DNA from: Armillaria gallica
Lineage: Eukaryota > Basidiomycota > Agaricomycetes > Agaricales > Physalacriaceae
Length of the DNA: 64,000 bases
Reading direction: 5' to 3'
Assembly (NCBI GenBank): GCA_037576215.1
Contig: JBANDB010000017.1
Coordinates: 868,001-932,000 of the forward strand
Shown here: positions 21,967 through 33,850 of the stretch, one piece after another
Position numbering within the stretch: position 1 is the stretch's first letter
How the letters are laid out: each line of letters opens with the position of its first letter
The notes under the pieces: generated by a model
Told to the model about the DNA's origin: nothing
Seen by the model: only the letters and a program-made list of their open reading frames with translations
The model's database searches: none
Position numbers and translations under genes: made by a program

Positions 21967-24247
21967 CTACTCGTCAAGGTGCATGTCAGTGATATGATGC
22001 ATGCTATTGATCCTCGATATGGCCCCCGGTCGTGGAATGACACCACCCCCAGACAAGTTCAGCTGAGAGGTATTCAACGACCTCGAATACAGGCCATTCG
22101 AAAAGTAATTATCGTCGACAAGGCCTGGTGAGGGCGAGGGAGAACGAGAGATGCTCGCTGCAGACGTCAGTCCGTTTGGCATCGAAAACGAGCGAGTGGG
22201 CGAGATGCGCGGTGGCGCGACCCGCAAATTCGAGTTGGATGGCGGTGAGGAGATAATTGAAGGGTTAGGAGGTCGGTGGACGAATGGAAATATGCCTCGT
22301 AGCGGCCGTAACCATTTCTGGCTTTTGAGTGTCGGTGAAGGTGGCCGTGAACCGGCGGTAAGTGGCTTTCCTTCCTCTCCCATGCTATATGCTTCCGCAT
22401 CACGTTGTTTCGCTTTGTTCCTCCTTAAACGTAGACAAGATGAACGAACTCTTCGTCGGATAATAAACAAGAGCGTCAAGAATAACATGGGATAGAACAG
22501 CAAGAGTACGGGTGAGAACCCAAGAGATGATCGCGTCAATGAAGTCGGTAGATGTGGTGAGATCTTGCCTTCGATAAGATCGAGGAACGGCGGTCGTATA
22601 GGTTTTATAGGGAAAGTTTCAGGGTTCGGTATATCATCTAAGGGGTCAACAAGAGGTTTGTCGGTTTTTGAGAGGAGTGGGACCTCCTTGCTAGCCTCTA
22701 GGACCATCTTCCCAAGGGTCCAGCTGATAGCAATGTCCCCAACGGTGTCAACAGACTGGAAAGTCGGTCTTCCTAGTCCTTTACTTTCGGCCTGCTCCGC
22801 AACCCTTTCACCATATGTCGTCCCATTCCCACCAGGATCAACTATCCGCGGCATTCCAATCCCGTCATGAAGCACGTTAGCAATCCAAGCAGCCTTGAAG
22901 CATTGCATCTGCAACCGCGGAATCTCTACCTTATCCCCCCACTTTCCAACGTCAACGATCCGACCGTCATCTTCTACTTCGCCGTCACCTGTTGGTCGAC
23001 TGTGCTGACGAGACTCTTCGTGTTCTTCGACAATATTGGACCAGTTTCTAGAGCAAAACTGGGATGCTGCGCGCTCGTACTGCACAAAGTCATAGGGACC
23101 GCCGAGCCCAAAGACGTGCTCAGAAGAGTACCAGTATTCTGATACTCCAATGAAATGGGAGACAGAGAAATCGATTGGAGGGACATATACACCGTTCATT
23201 AGGCATGATGTATCGGGACAAGGCGCGTGCTTGTTCAAGAGCGAGGCCGTCTTTCGCATGCACTGCTCAAAGGAGCCCGTGCCGACCATACGATGAGTTT
23301 TCTTAGAATGGTCTGACGCAAGTCCAAGATGCACAGGGGTTTCTGTGAGTTCGAGATCCTTCGGCAAACATGGGTCTGGAACAACATCTCTGTCGAGTGG
23401 TGATGTCCGTTGAGCCTCGAATTCGTTGATCGCTTGGCCAACATATCGCTCTCTGGCCTGGTTCGTGCCATATCCTAGCCAAGTTGTCACGAACACTTTA
23501 TGAAGTATTTCCTCGCCATCCAAAAGACGGAGGCGGACTTCAATGAGGCTTTTGGCGTTGTCCTGGTGAGCCTTAGAAGGTTCGAATGCAATTTGTGTCG
23601 AAGCGCCACCCATATCCAAAAACCCATAGGTTGTAGGGTTGCTGGACCCCGTGAACCCATCCATTAGATAGTTAACCGCGATCCACCCGAACAGACCCTC
23701 TTCTTCGCCAGTGATGATTCGTACACTTGAACCACAGGGACCTGCTGCTGTCGGGCCGTCTAACCGAAAGTGAGAGTGGTGCACAAAGAAACGGCATGTC
23801 TCTGACAGAATCTCAGCCTGTTTCTCCGGTAATAATAGCCGCATTCCAGCGGTTGCGAGTAGAAATAAGGGCGTCTCGGCGTGTAGAGAAGGAGGAATGT
23901 GTTCACGAGCATGGTTCAACAGCGGGCGCAGGTGACCTGGGAGGTCCTCCAGGTTATCTGCAAAAGACGATATGCCTACATTTGACGCATTAGTGTACGT
24001 TTCGGAACGACGGTCACCATAATGCACCTGGCTCAACCTTGCTAACCCATTCCTCGCCCTGTTTCGTTCCTTTCTCAATTCGAGGCAGCGTGTGCGAGTT
24101 GTGGAACTCGCTGGTTTTGTCCAGCCTGATAGCCTTGGGATCCTTCCAGCTATATATCTGGAGTCGAGAGCCAGATGAGCCTGCATCAATGACTGCTCCA
24201 AAGTGACGGCCAACTAGCCACGGGTCACCAGCCGTTGGAGGAGGCAT
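21967..24247 (-). CDS. YND1: Golgi-type apyrase (GDA1/CD39 family, Ynd1-like)
   Basis: Two exons (24247-24028 and 23975-21967) give 742 residues. The enzyme hydrolyses nucleoside di- and triphosphates in the Golgi lumen, which supports glycosylation by removing GDP/UDP and driving nucleotide-sugar import. Apyrase conserved regions are visible: VIDAGSSGSRLQIYSW (residue 19 on), LLATAGMRLL, ITGEEEGLFGWIAVNYL and YGFLDMGGASTQIAFE. A hydrophobic stretch near residue 570 (LLLFYPMLFLTLLFII) followed by RRRVR is the membrane anchor. After it comes a long Ser/Pro-rich cytosolic tail with SPSPSPG. No N-terminal signal peptide or anchor is seen, as in yeast Ynd1. The start at 24247 is the first methionine before the first apyrase motif. 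Ynd1 is the best match; Gda1 would carry its anchor at the N-terminus. Confidence 0.88.
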
Positions 24248-25529
24248 TTGTTCTTCACGGACGGCTCGACAGCGAGGTCCTCAGCGGCGGCGCCCACTGT
24301 CAAGTTGAAGTCGGGAAGTAAACCGCGGATACAGGAGCGGAATTACTGAAAATGTGCCACGTGCTACCTGTAAATTGCTGATGTCATTGTCAGTGCCACC
24401 TCAACTTCAACTTTCGTGTTCCTGCAGCGCACCTAGTTCTATAATACTGCAGAGGACTGACCGCCTTGGTATTAAATATCATCGATGCTATTAAAGACAC
24501 AGCCATCGAAGAACTATCACTCGGCGCTTGTAGAGTCAGTTTGATTTAACCGAAAATATCGACGGGAGCATTGTATAAAATCCGGACCTGTCACGACTGG
24601 CAAGCCGACGATATCATGCATAGTGGCTGTACTTCGTATTTTGGATGGTAAGGCTACCAGACCACTTCTATGACGACCTTTCATTTACCGTGTTCTTCTC
24701 TACGCACTGTAGGGGATTGGCCACGCTGAATATCAGGACTCCTGGAATTCAGACCCTGAGACATGTCACTTGCTGAAATATGCCAGAATGTCTCTTCCAC
24801 AGATATTGCCAACTTGGCCTTAGCGATCATCGATCATGCTTCATGTCCCTCCCTCCCGGCATAAGCACGGCTACAGCGTGTCCACCTTTCCTCTTCGTAC
24901 GTTCAACGATCCTTGCATTTATCATCTCATTGTTTTTGCATTTTATGATAAATTGGAACGGTGTCTCATCGTACTACAATAACATTGCTTCCAACATAGC
25001 ATTCTCGGAGTCTGATGTATTACCTCGCCTTTGCGACCTCTATAGATCCAGAGCCCGTTGTGGCGTCTGTCTACGAATTCTTACGTGTCCAATCAAGACC
25101 GTCGAACGGGAACGATTATCAACAATACCGAGACTGGAGATCCTATAATGATGCCTGCCAAACCTTCTGTAGACCTGAGCTGCGGCATTGCAAGTGAATC
25201 TTTACCTGGTCGCAGACGCTCATCTAATTTGACATTTTCTGGGGGAGTTTATCAGCCGAGTGCCCCAGTCTGGCCAGTAATATGGATAGCTCTATTCGCT
25301 ATTCAATACTTAATCAATATCCTTAAATTGAATGGCAGATTCGGCCCCTCGCAAACATTATTTGACTCAGCTTTCCAGCATTCTCCGACACGGAAGAACT
25401 ATAACACAGAAATAGTATCAAGTTCCAGTCAAAGCCCGCACAAGAATAGCGCTAAGGGCACAATAAATACGACAAGAATTTTGTTCGAGGCCGAATTTCG
25501 GGACTTGTTAATGTTCCATCAGAAGTCGG

Positions 25530-25544
25530 TGACGCGTCACGCGT
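25530..25544. promoter_or_regulatory. Conserved palindromic motif, esterase 1 upstream
   Basis: TGACGCGTCACGCGT contains the perfect 10-bp palindrome TGACGCGTCA. The same 15-mer occurs at 29221 and, with two C-to-T changes, at 33975, each time within sequence shared by the esterase upstream regions and followed by similar GTCGTT and GAAGCGGGCC-like sequence. It may be a transcription-factor site; the factor is unknown. Confidence 0.4.
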
Positions 25545-25911
25545 TTGGAGTCGTTGGTCAGAATCAGCAGAATCAAAGCGGGCCGGCCCGTGACGCGACT
25601 TGAAACTTCGTTTACTGCTCTGAGTCTCAATTCATCCCACAGGGCCGCGCTGCTATCAGCCTGGCTCGCCGTTCAGGCGCTCACACTGATTATCACTACT
25701 GCGCATTGATGCAGCTGCTGGTTGCTGGGAAACAGTATGCTACTCCCCTACGACATAGTATATCTGCCATCTGCCAAAAAGCTAAGATGAAATGCCCCCG
25801 AACCCCTACTTCGGACCGACGATGGCTGTGGGGTACGGATTCCTAGCGAAGCTTCGACACCCCTTGTCAGCAGGCAGATGGCATGACCTGTCGCTCTGGG
25901 ACTTGCTCTGC

Positions 25912-25919
25912 ATATATAG
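25912..25919 (+). promoter_or_regulatory. TATA box, esterase 1
   Basis: CATATATAGTCAAAG lies about 50 bp before the start codon. Equivalent ATATAGTCAAAG/TATAGTCAAGG sequences occur at the same distance from the other three esterase starts (about 30545, 34332 and 40099), which supports a conserved core promoter. Confidence 0.65.
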
Positions 25920-25968
25920 TCAAAGTCGTACCACAGAATGTCTCGCCTTCGCCCCAACTGCCACCACA

Positions 25969-28264
25969 ATGCTATTTCCAGCTATTCTCATCATTCTAGC
26001 CTCGGTGCTCCAACTCTGTGAGGCACAATCGACTCCGGTCGTTGATCTTGGATACGCCAAATATCGTGGAACGTTCGACTCCAATGGATCCAACAACACT
26101 CAATTCCTTGGGATACGATTCGCGGAACCCCCTACTGGTGCGTAATTTGAGTGGTCTTCCAATGTAGGGCCGTTTCCAAGATATCTCTCTTTAGGGTCTT
26201 TGAGGTGGCAAGCACCCCAAACCCCGAGGTTCGTAGCTGGCATACAAAACGCTACTGCAGAACCCCCCGGATGTCTTCAGGCTGGAACGGGTGCGGCTCC
26301 CAGTAATACTTTTCCTGCCAACAAAAGGGACACCCTTGCTGTGTCAAATCCTGAAGACTGCCTTTTCTTGAAGTGGGTTCCGGACGTGTTCTGGTATCTA
26401 TTGTGGTTCCTCATCATCTCTCAGTGTGCATACTCCTGGTCAGCTTGACTCTCACGGCCCTGGCAAAACCCTACCTGTCGTGGTATGGATACACGGAGGA
26501 GGGTACGGTGCTCTATTCGTCGTTGAGGAGTCTATCTGACTGTGACTGCAGTTACGTCGCTGGCAATGCGGGCTCGTTCGATGGTAACGACCTACTTCGT
26601 GAATCTGGCAACGGGGTCGTTGCCGTTATTATTCAATACCGTCTAGGATTGTTTGGATTCCTAGCTGGGGAGGCAGTGAAAGCAAACGGGAGATTGAATG
26701 CCGGCCTTCGTGGGTCTTGTTTCTTTACGGTTACATTCGTGCTGAACCCTGATTTATGAGGCAGTGGATCAGCAATTTGCACTTCAATGGGTCCAGGAAC
26801 ACGTGAACCGTCCCTTTTTCCTACGTTTGTTTTGTCGTCGCGCTTACTTATCGTTCGAAGATCGCTAAGTTCGGCGGGGATCCCGGCCGAGTCACTATCT
26901 GGGGCGAATCAGCTGGTGAGAATTTTATGTCCTGTCACGTCCCAATCTAATCGTGTGCAGGTGCTGGTTCTGTTCTTCAGCAAGTTATTGCCAACGATGG
27001 AAAGACTTTCCCGCCTTTGTTCAGAGCCGCAATAACAAGCTCCAGCTTTCTGCCTTCGCAGTATGCGTTCAACGATGTGGTCCCAGAGGTTCGGTGTCTT
27101 TGTCAGTTAGAATTATATGGCGTGCTGACATGTATTCTCTAGTTTCTGTTCAACTCTGTAGTGTCAAAGGCGAAGTAAGTGCTCCTGATTTTAGGCTATT
27201 GCACTGATCTCTAAACAATAATCAAGCTGTACCTCGGCGGCTAATTCGCTGGCGTGCTTGAGAAACGCTGATGTGAACCTTCTCGAACAGATCAATATCA
27301 ACCTTTGTGGCAGCGGATTTTTTGGCACCTTCGTATTTGTGCCGGTTGTTGATGGTGATTTCATAAAGCAAAGGCCGGCGCTAGCTCTGCTTGAAGGGAA
27401 AGTCAATGGCGTAAGCTGACTGCTATTCTTTTCATTCTTTGGTTGACACCCGACCATCTTTTTAAGGAGGCCCTCATGTCCATTACAAACGCAAATGAAG
27501 GATCATTATTCGTCAACCAAAGTACAGCAAGCACCGTTCAAATTCCTGAATATCTGACGCAGCTATTTCCGAGCCTGAGCACTCAGAATCGCAATGTCGC
27601 TGTTGAAAAGTATTCTGGTCTTGGAGCCCCAATCGATCAGGTCAACGCCATAATGGGGGAATGTATGTGTGGTACTTTTATGATCAATGCTGTTTTCTTA
27701 CTCTCGTTTTTGCAGCCATATTCGTTTGTCCTACTTACTTCTTGCTTCGCGCTTTCCAAGGAAAGAGGGCATTCAAGGCAAGTTGGAAGGTTCAACAACG
27801 CTCTGAAGACAATGATATTAAATTCAATCAGGGTCAATTCGCAATCCCACCCGCCACCCACGGGATGGACGTCGCGTTTTATTTCACGTACGTCCAGTGT
27901 CATAATATGTTTCGTTGAATTCTCATTCGTTTCCAGTGCGAATGCAAGTGCCGTTCCCGCCTTCAATAACGCCGACTTCGATGAAGCATTCGCCGACTCT
28001 TTCTTAGCCTTCGTCGTGTCTCTTGATCCAAATCACACCTTCGAACCAACTATTACGCCGGACTGGAACCCTTTCTCGTTCCAGCAAGGTCATCAGGTGG
28101 AAATGCGATTCAACAGAACAGAAAGCGGTGGCCCTGCGGTAGCGCCCTTCACTACGCCGGAAGATCTGCTTGATCGATGCTCGTAAGTGCCAACACTCTG
28201 TTCCTTGATCTCTCTCACTTTTTTAAGGTTCTGGGAAAGCGTCGGGCCTGAAATAGGACAATGA
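25969..28264 (+). CDS. Secreted type-B carboxylesterase/lipase, array member 1
   Basis: Fourteen exons can be joined by eye to an exact 538-residue frame. The protein is an alpha/beta-hydrolase of the carboxylesterase/lipase family that would hydrolyse ester bonds outside the cell. Seen in order: a signal peptide (MLFPAILIILASVLQLCEAQ), NTQFLGIRFAEPPTG and LRWQAP, EDCLFLNV, the oxyanion loop VVVWIHGGG, IQYRLGLFGFLA, LDQQFALQWVQEH, the nucleophile elbow WGESAGAGS (Ser codon near 26907), the acid-residue region SITNANEGS, and the catalytic-His segment PPATHGMDV. The last exon ends FWESVGPEIGQ. The twelfth exon is preceded by an intron with a GC donor at 27778. All three catalytic positions are present, so it should be active. 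The substrate is unknown. Confidence 0.88.
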
Positions 28265-28575
28265 ATGTCTCCGTCGAAGGTCGTTATTTAGTTTCGGTGA
28301 TTTGTTTTATCAACGCCTTGACTTTTCCTACCCCCCCCCATAAAAGCATATGCCGGGCGGTTGACGCCTCTTCGACATGATGAATACGTGCTGTAGCAGA
28401 GAACCTCATCCGCTCCACGAATCGATGATGGCTCAACACGCCTCCTGGATCGTGCGCCGAACATCACAGCACGAACGCATACGAAGCCAATCTCGACTTC
28501 CTTAAAAGACCCAGAGATAGAAATAACGCTTCGATCTAGTTAACGTTCAGAGCTTGAGAGATGAGTTCCTTCGTG
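28265..28575 (-). pseudogene. Fossil 3' tail of the ferric-reductase gene (after esterase 1)
   Basis: This sequence matches the region after esterase 4 and the end of the reductase gene at 42628-44475. In particular GAGCTTGAGAGATGAGTTCCT corresponds to the reductase codons for EELISQALN on the minus strand (here ATKELISQALNVN). Only the very end of the reductase remains; at about 28575 it switches abruptly into an esterase relic. Confidence 0.72.
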
Positions 28576-29050
28576 GCCGACCTGAATATCAAGACAACTG
28601 GGGCAGTGTCACATTCTCTCCCAAACATGATCCTATAGTTGACATTGTACACCGAAAACGCCAGGGTGCGGCGTCCAATAATACTCATTTTCTTGGCATG
28701 AGCTTCGTGATACCCCAATAGGCACGCCATTGTAGGCTCACGTCCCGTCCCGTACCGTATTGATACCAGTCTTCGGCAGGTACTTTGATAGAGAATACAA
28801 GTTCCCGATGCTGCTGCCCAGAAAGCGGCCTCTGGGATGTCTTCAAGGCTCAAGCTTTCCTTTCCTGTCGCGCAAACGACATGCGTTGTCCCAGACTCTG
28901 AAGATTGTCTTTAACTGATGTGCGCCAGAATTTATATCTTCCATAATATCTCCAACACGATCGATATCTTGACGCGAACGACACAAGGAGAAAATTCCGG
29001 TAAATTCGGGATTCATGGAAGAGGGTACTAGAATGGATGTACGAGGACAG
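28576..29050 (+). pseudogene. Esterase relic a (5' portion)
   Basis: Plus-strand sequence around 28605-28720 reads IVDIVHRKRQGAASNNTHFLGMSF, matching the mature N-terminus of the esterases (VIDLGY..YRGT..GSNNTQFLGIRF). An intron-like stretch and a counterpart of exon 2 follow at 28790-28920 (GLWDVFKA region and PDSEDCL-like sequence), with stops and frameshifts. No exons after about exon 3 remain. It is an older, more diverged member than the intact four. Confidence 0.6.
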
Positions 29051-30602
29051 TGTCATATATAAGTTGAGTCAGCTTTCCACAGCAGTTTGAAAAATAGACC
29101 GACTAAGCAATGGTGACAGAGAGAATATTACTCCCGAGTTCCAGGTGGAAGCTCATTCAGCAATAGAAGGCCTACATGTACACGTACATGCGGTCGTATT
29201 TCGGAAGTTTTGGAAGCCGTTGACGCGTCACGCGTTAAAGTGTCGTTTTATCATTGAAGCTGGCCAGATGACAGACACGACTTGGATACTTCCTTCAGCT
29301 CTCCCTGTTATGTCACGAGAATTTAGGCGTGACTAGAAATTACCGCCGTGCAATAGATAGTCGTACGATAACTCGAGTTCGGGGGAGTCAGCATGAGTGC
29401 TATGGCGCATTGTCAACTTCAAGTCTGGGTTTCGTGAGGGTTCTGCTGTCATGGAGTTCAGAGATTTCGGTCTCTGCGTGTGTAAAACAGTTCGTGGTGC
29501 CAACAGTTACGGTTGTCGGCGGCTGACGGAATCTAAAGTGGTTGTTCGAAAGATATAAATGGCTTATCACAAAATCCTCGAAATCTTGTGATGCTGGAAG
29601 TGGGAACGCTTGCGGGTATGGTCACGCTTTACATTTTAAGAACTGCTAGGGTCGGAAAGGTTCTTCTGTATTCATCTTCAGGTCTTAAAATTATATACTA
29701 ACAGTTTATTATTTAATAGGCTCTTCAACGCATACACGTCGCCGGCATCTAGGTAGATCTGAAACGCGATCCCTCGATTCAATGAGCGAGCGTCGATTGT
29801 GGACCGCGTTTCAGGTCTGGCATGTAGGTGTATGCGTCGCATCTGCCAGGGCGCGCGTCGTGATCCGGGGCGTACGCGTCTCGTGCCATGTATGACGCGT
29901 CACTGGCGCTGCGCTGCCCCTGCCACGTGTCCTCTCCAGTTGGTCTCTGTTTTCACTTTTTCGCCATGTTTCCTCTCAGTCCAGGAACTGGTCCTCCTCC
30001 TGCTCTGCAAATTTGGCGTCCAGTATGTACTGTTATGAGTGCTCACACTGATTACCATCACTACTGCCGGTTGCGGATAAGCGCTTCAGCGGCGGCGGTA
30101 TCAGGATCTCGTTGCAAGCATTAGCGAGCATACATTGACTATACACGAGGCCTGGTCAAATTCATTCGCCAGGCGCGAACAAACATTCAACTCTCTGTGG
30201 ATTCCTGATCACTGTCGGGGCGAGATTCAGCGGCATAAGGGTATATCTGTTGTTGTGCCGCGTCCCGACGGGCGTCGTCAGTTTATCACTGCTGGCTTGC
30301 TCTTTTCCGTTTCTGCTACTACTGTGTTACTACAAGAGTGTGCCAGTGGCACGACAGACGCTCGTTCCTGTGGGTTCTCGCTATCCATATTAGGATTTTT
30401 CCTGACACAGATGTCTACCAAAGGCTAAAATGAAAAATCCCGAACTTCTACCTCGGACCGATAATGACAGTTATATATAATATATTGCTCGACGCCCTTG
30501 TCAGCAGGTAGAATGTATGACCAATCGCCCTCGGATTCGCTCAGTTTATATAGTCAAAGACGTAGCACGAAGACCTTGTCTTCGCCCCCGACTGCTACCG
30601 CA
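29051..30602. other. Intergenic region before esterase 2
   Basis: About 1.5 kb without a supported gene. It includes the conserved 15-mer at 29221-29235, a 108-bp imperfect hairpin (29729-29836), and 400 bp of upstream sequence shared with the other esterases (from about 30040). The distance from the 15-mer to the esterase start is about 1 kb longer than in copies 1 and 3, so extra DNA has been inserted here. Confidence 0.45.
29729..29836. repeat. Imperfect inverted repeat (hairpin), possible small MITE
   Basis: The left arm CGCATACAC..CGGCAT..TCTGAAACGCGATCC (29729-29772) pairs with the right arm GGACCGCGTTTCAGG..ATG..GTGTATGCG (29801-29836). The loop is about 30 bp. It sits in the extra sequence present only upstream of esterase 2. 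No clear target duplication was seen. Confidence 0.5.
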
Positions 30603-32931
30603 ATGCTATTTTCAGCTATTCTCATCATTCTAGCCTTGGCAATCGAGCCCTGTAGGGCAGGGTTGACCCCGGTGATTGACCTTGGATATGCAAGATATCG
30701 AGGAACTTTGGACCCAGCTGGATCTAACAACACTCAATTCCTCGGGATAAGATTCGCGGCGCCCCCTACTGGTGCGTAATTTGAGTGGTCTTCCAATGTA
30801 GGGCCGTTTCCAAGATACCTCTCTTTAGGGTCTTTGAGGTGGCAAGCACCCCGAACGCCGGGGTTCGTGGCTGGCATACTGAACGCTACTGCAGAGCCAC
30901 CTAGATGTCTTCAGGGCGGGACGGGTGCGGCTCCCAATAATTCTTTTCCTGCCAACAAAAGAGACAGTCTTGCTGTACCAAATTCTGAAGACTGTCTTTT
31001 TTTGAAGTGGGTCACGGACGTGTTCTGGCATCCGTTGTGGTTCCTCATCATTTCTCAGCGTGTACATTCCTGGGCAGCTGGAATCTCGCAGCCCTAGAAA
31101 AAGCCTACCTGTCGTGGTATGGATACACGGAGGAGGGTACGATGCTTTGTTCAAGTTCATCGTTAAGGAGTCTTGACTGTGACTACAGTTACGTTGCCGG
31201 CAGCGCCAATGGATTCTCTGGCCCGGACTCTTACAATGGTAATGATCTAGTCCGTGAATCTGGCGACGGGGTCATTGCTGTGGTTATCCAATACCGTCTA
31301 GGCTTGTTTGGATTCCTAGCTGGGGAGAAAGTGAAAGCAAACGGAAGATTGAATGCTGGCCTTCGTGGGTCCTCAGGCAGCTTCTCTACGGTTGTGTTCG
31401 TGCTGATTTATGAGACAGTTGATCAGCAATTTGCACTTCAATGGGTCCAGGAACACGTGAGCCGGCCCTTTTTCTGCATTTGTTTGGTCGTTGCACTTAC
31501 TCAGTTACTGATTGTTCGAAGATCACCAAGTTCGGCGGGGATCCCGGCCGAGTCACTATCTGGGGCGAATCAGCTGGTGAGAATTCTATCGGTACTGCCA
31601 CGTCCCAATCCAATCGTATGTAGGTGCTGGCTCTGTTCTTCAACAAGTTATCGCCAACGATGGGAAGACTTTTCCGCCTTTGTTCAGAGCTGCAATAACA
31701 AGCTCCAGCTTTCTGCCTTCGCAGTATGCGTTTAACGATGTGGTCCCGGAGGTTCGGTGTCTTTGTCACTTAGAATCGCATGAGGTGCTGACATGTATGT
31801 TCTAGTTTCTATTCAACACCGTGACGTCAAGGACAAAGTAGGTGCTCCAAATTGTAGACTGCTACATTGTGCTCTAACATTTTAAGCAAGCTGTACCTCG
31901 GCGGCCAATTCACTGACATGTCTAAGAAATGCCGACGTCAATGTTCTCGAACAGATCAATGTCGACCTTTGTGGCAGCGGATTTTTTGGCACCTTCGTAT
32001 TTGTGCCGGTTGTTGACGGTGATTTCATAAGGCAAAGGCCGGCGCTGGCTCTGCTCGAAGGGAAAATGAACGGCGTAAGCTGGCTGCAATTTTTTCTTTC
32101 TTCGGCAGTGGATGTCTGATCATCTTTTGAAGGAGGCTCTAATGTCCGTTACAAACGCAGATGAGGGGGCAATATTCGTCGATTCAAGTACTGCAGGCAC
32201 TGTTCAAGTTCCTGAATATTTGATGCAGCTGTTTCCGAGCCTGAGTGCTCAGCACCGCGATGTCGCTGTTACAAAGTATTCTGGTCTTGGAGCACCAATC
32301 GATCAGGTCACCGCCATAATGGGCGAGTGTATGTATGCCATGTGTACAATCGGTGTTGTTTCTTACTCGCGTTTTTGCAGCCATATTTGTTTGCCCTACA
32401 TACTTCTTGCTTCGCGCTTTCCAAGGAAAGAGGGCATTCAAGGCAAGTTGAAAGTTCGACAACGCTCCGAAGACGCTGATATCAAATTCAATCAGGGTCA
32501 ATTCGCAATCCCACCCGCCACCCACGGGATGGACGTTTCTTTTTATTTTCCCTCGTACGTCCAGTGTCATAACATGTTTAATTGCATTCTCATTAGTTTC
32601 CAGCATGAATACAAATGGCGTTCCTTCCTTCAGTAATGCTGACTTTGATAAAGCGTTCGCCGAGTCCTTCCTAGCATTCACCATGTCTCTGGATCCAAAT
32701 CAGACATTCGAGCCAACAATTACACCAGACTGGAAACCTTTCTCATTCCAGCAAGGTCATCAGGTGGAAATGCGATTCAACAGAACAGAAAGCGGTGATC
32801 CTGCGGTATTCCCCTTCACCACGCCGGAAGATCTGCTTGATCGATGCTCGTGAGTGCACATGCTCCGTTCCTTGATCTCTCTCACTTTTTTTAGGTTCTG
32901 GGAAAGTGTTGGGCCAGAAATAGGACAATGA
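30603..32931 (+). CDS. Secreted type-B carboxylesterase/lipase, array member 2
   Basis: Same 14-exon layout and intron positions as member 1, with consensus splice ends throughout. The signal peptide is MLFSAILIILALAIEPCRAG. Catalytic features seen: VVVWIHGGG, WGESAGAGSVLQQ, SVTNADEGAIFV and PPATHGMDVSFYF. Compared with member 1 the segment after the oxyanion loop is longer (SANGFSGPDSYNGNDLV). A GC donor is used at 32443, at the same site as in member 1. The ending FWESVGPEIGQ is identical. It has a TATA box about 55 bp upstream. It is apparently functional and is the closest paralogue of member 1. Confidence 0.87.
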
Positions 32932-33345
32932 ATGTCTCCGTCGGAGGTTATTTAGTTAGGTGTCTCTGTGATTTGTTGCCTAAACGCATGGACCTTTCTC
33001 GCTCAGTGAAAGCATATCTAGTAAGTATTTGGCGCCTCTTCTACGTTATTAATACGTGCTATAGTGGACAACATCACCCACTACTATGAATCGACAACGT
33101 TCAGATATGCTTAATGAATCGCACGCTGAAATGTCGCGAGAGGCACACACGAGATCCTGTACGAAGCCAATCTCAAACTACCTAAAAGGCCCAGAGATAG
33201 AGATGCCACTTCGATCTCGTCAACGTTTAGAGCTTGAGAGATAAGCTCCTCCATGCGTGGTCACCCAAAACGTATACTATGTATACACGGTATGGACAGA
33301 GACGGAGCGGCGTAGCTTCCGCATGCTCCCTCCTGACCAGTCTAC
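32932..33345 (-). pseudogene. Fossil 3' tail of the ferric-reductase gene (after esterase 2)
   Basis: 33175-33345 is closely similar to 42670-42845, the last part of the reductase coding region, including GAGATAAGCTCCTCCATGCG (33238-33257). A longer piece of the gene end is kept than after esterase 1. Similarity stops near 33345, where an esterase relic starts on the other strand. Several indels break the reductase frame. Confidence 0.75.
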
Positions 33346-33359
33346 ACTGTTCTTTTGTG

Positions 33360-33850
33360 CGCACTATGTCAGCTTGGCCGACATGAATATCAAGACGACC
33401 GGTGCAGACACATTCTCTCACCAACATGATCCTATAATTGATATCGAGGTACATGGGATCCCAGCATGTCCAAAAATACCCATTTTCTTGGCATGAGCTT
33501 CGCGGTACTCCAATAGGTACGCTCATGTTCCGTCCCGCGTTAATATCCGTCTCCATCAGGTACTTTGAGATGGCGAATAAAATTTCCTGCTGATACCGCT
33601 GCCAGAAAGCGACCTCCAAAATGTCTTCAAGGTATAAGCTTTCCTTTCTTGCCGCGCAAACGAGATCCACTTGTCCCAGACTCTGAAGATTGGCTTGTAC
33701 TAATGTATGCCAGAATTTTTATCTTCCACAGTATCTCTAACACCAACATGGTGCCTCGATATTTTGGCTCGCTCTACACAAGGAACATGATTCCCATAAT
33801 TCTCGAGATTCACGGAGTAAAACTTTCCACAGGATTTTGAAACTTTAACG
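33360..33850 (+). pseudogene. Esterase relic b (5' portion)
   Basis: This relic is closely related to relic a. It reads DPIIDIEVHGIP and IFLGMSFAVLQ, then an intron-like gap ending CATCAG, then TLRWRIKFPADTAARKRPPK, CLQGISFPFLPRKRD and PLVPDSEDWLVL, corresponding to esterase exons 1-2. A degenerate exon 3 contains ILEIHGV, the remains of the oxyanion loop. It stops before the nucleophile region. Confidence 0.65.

Larger units (their letters stand above)
24248..25968. other. Long intergenic region before the esterase array
   Basis: About 1.7 kb with no supported gene. The largest open frame (25058-25603) has no motif and its end falls inside sequence (25480-25620) that is shared with the upstream regions of esterases 2 and 3, so I regard it as chance. 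It includes the palindromic 15-mer at 25530 and the esterase-1 promoter. Confidence 0.45.

Noticed and set aside
24780..25148. Hydrophobic plus-strand frame
   Set aside because: It contains a membrane-like segment but has no continuation, no good start context and no similar sequence elsewhere in the window.
25058..25603. Open frame of 181 codons before the esterase array
   Set aside because: No motif, no plausible splice partners, and its end lies in duplicated upstream sequence that is not open in the other copies.
32184..32684. Minus-strand frame of 166 codons
   Set aside because: It lies opposite exons of esterase 2, whose plus-strand reading has clear homology to three paralogues; the minus frame is a shadow.
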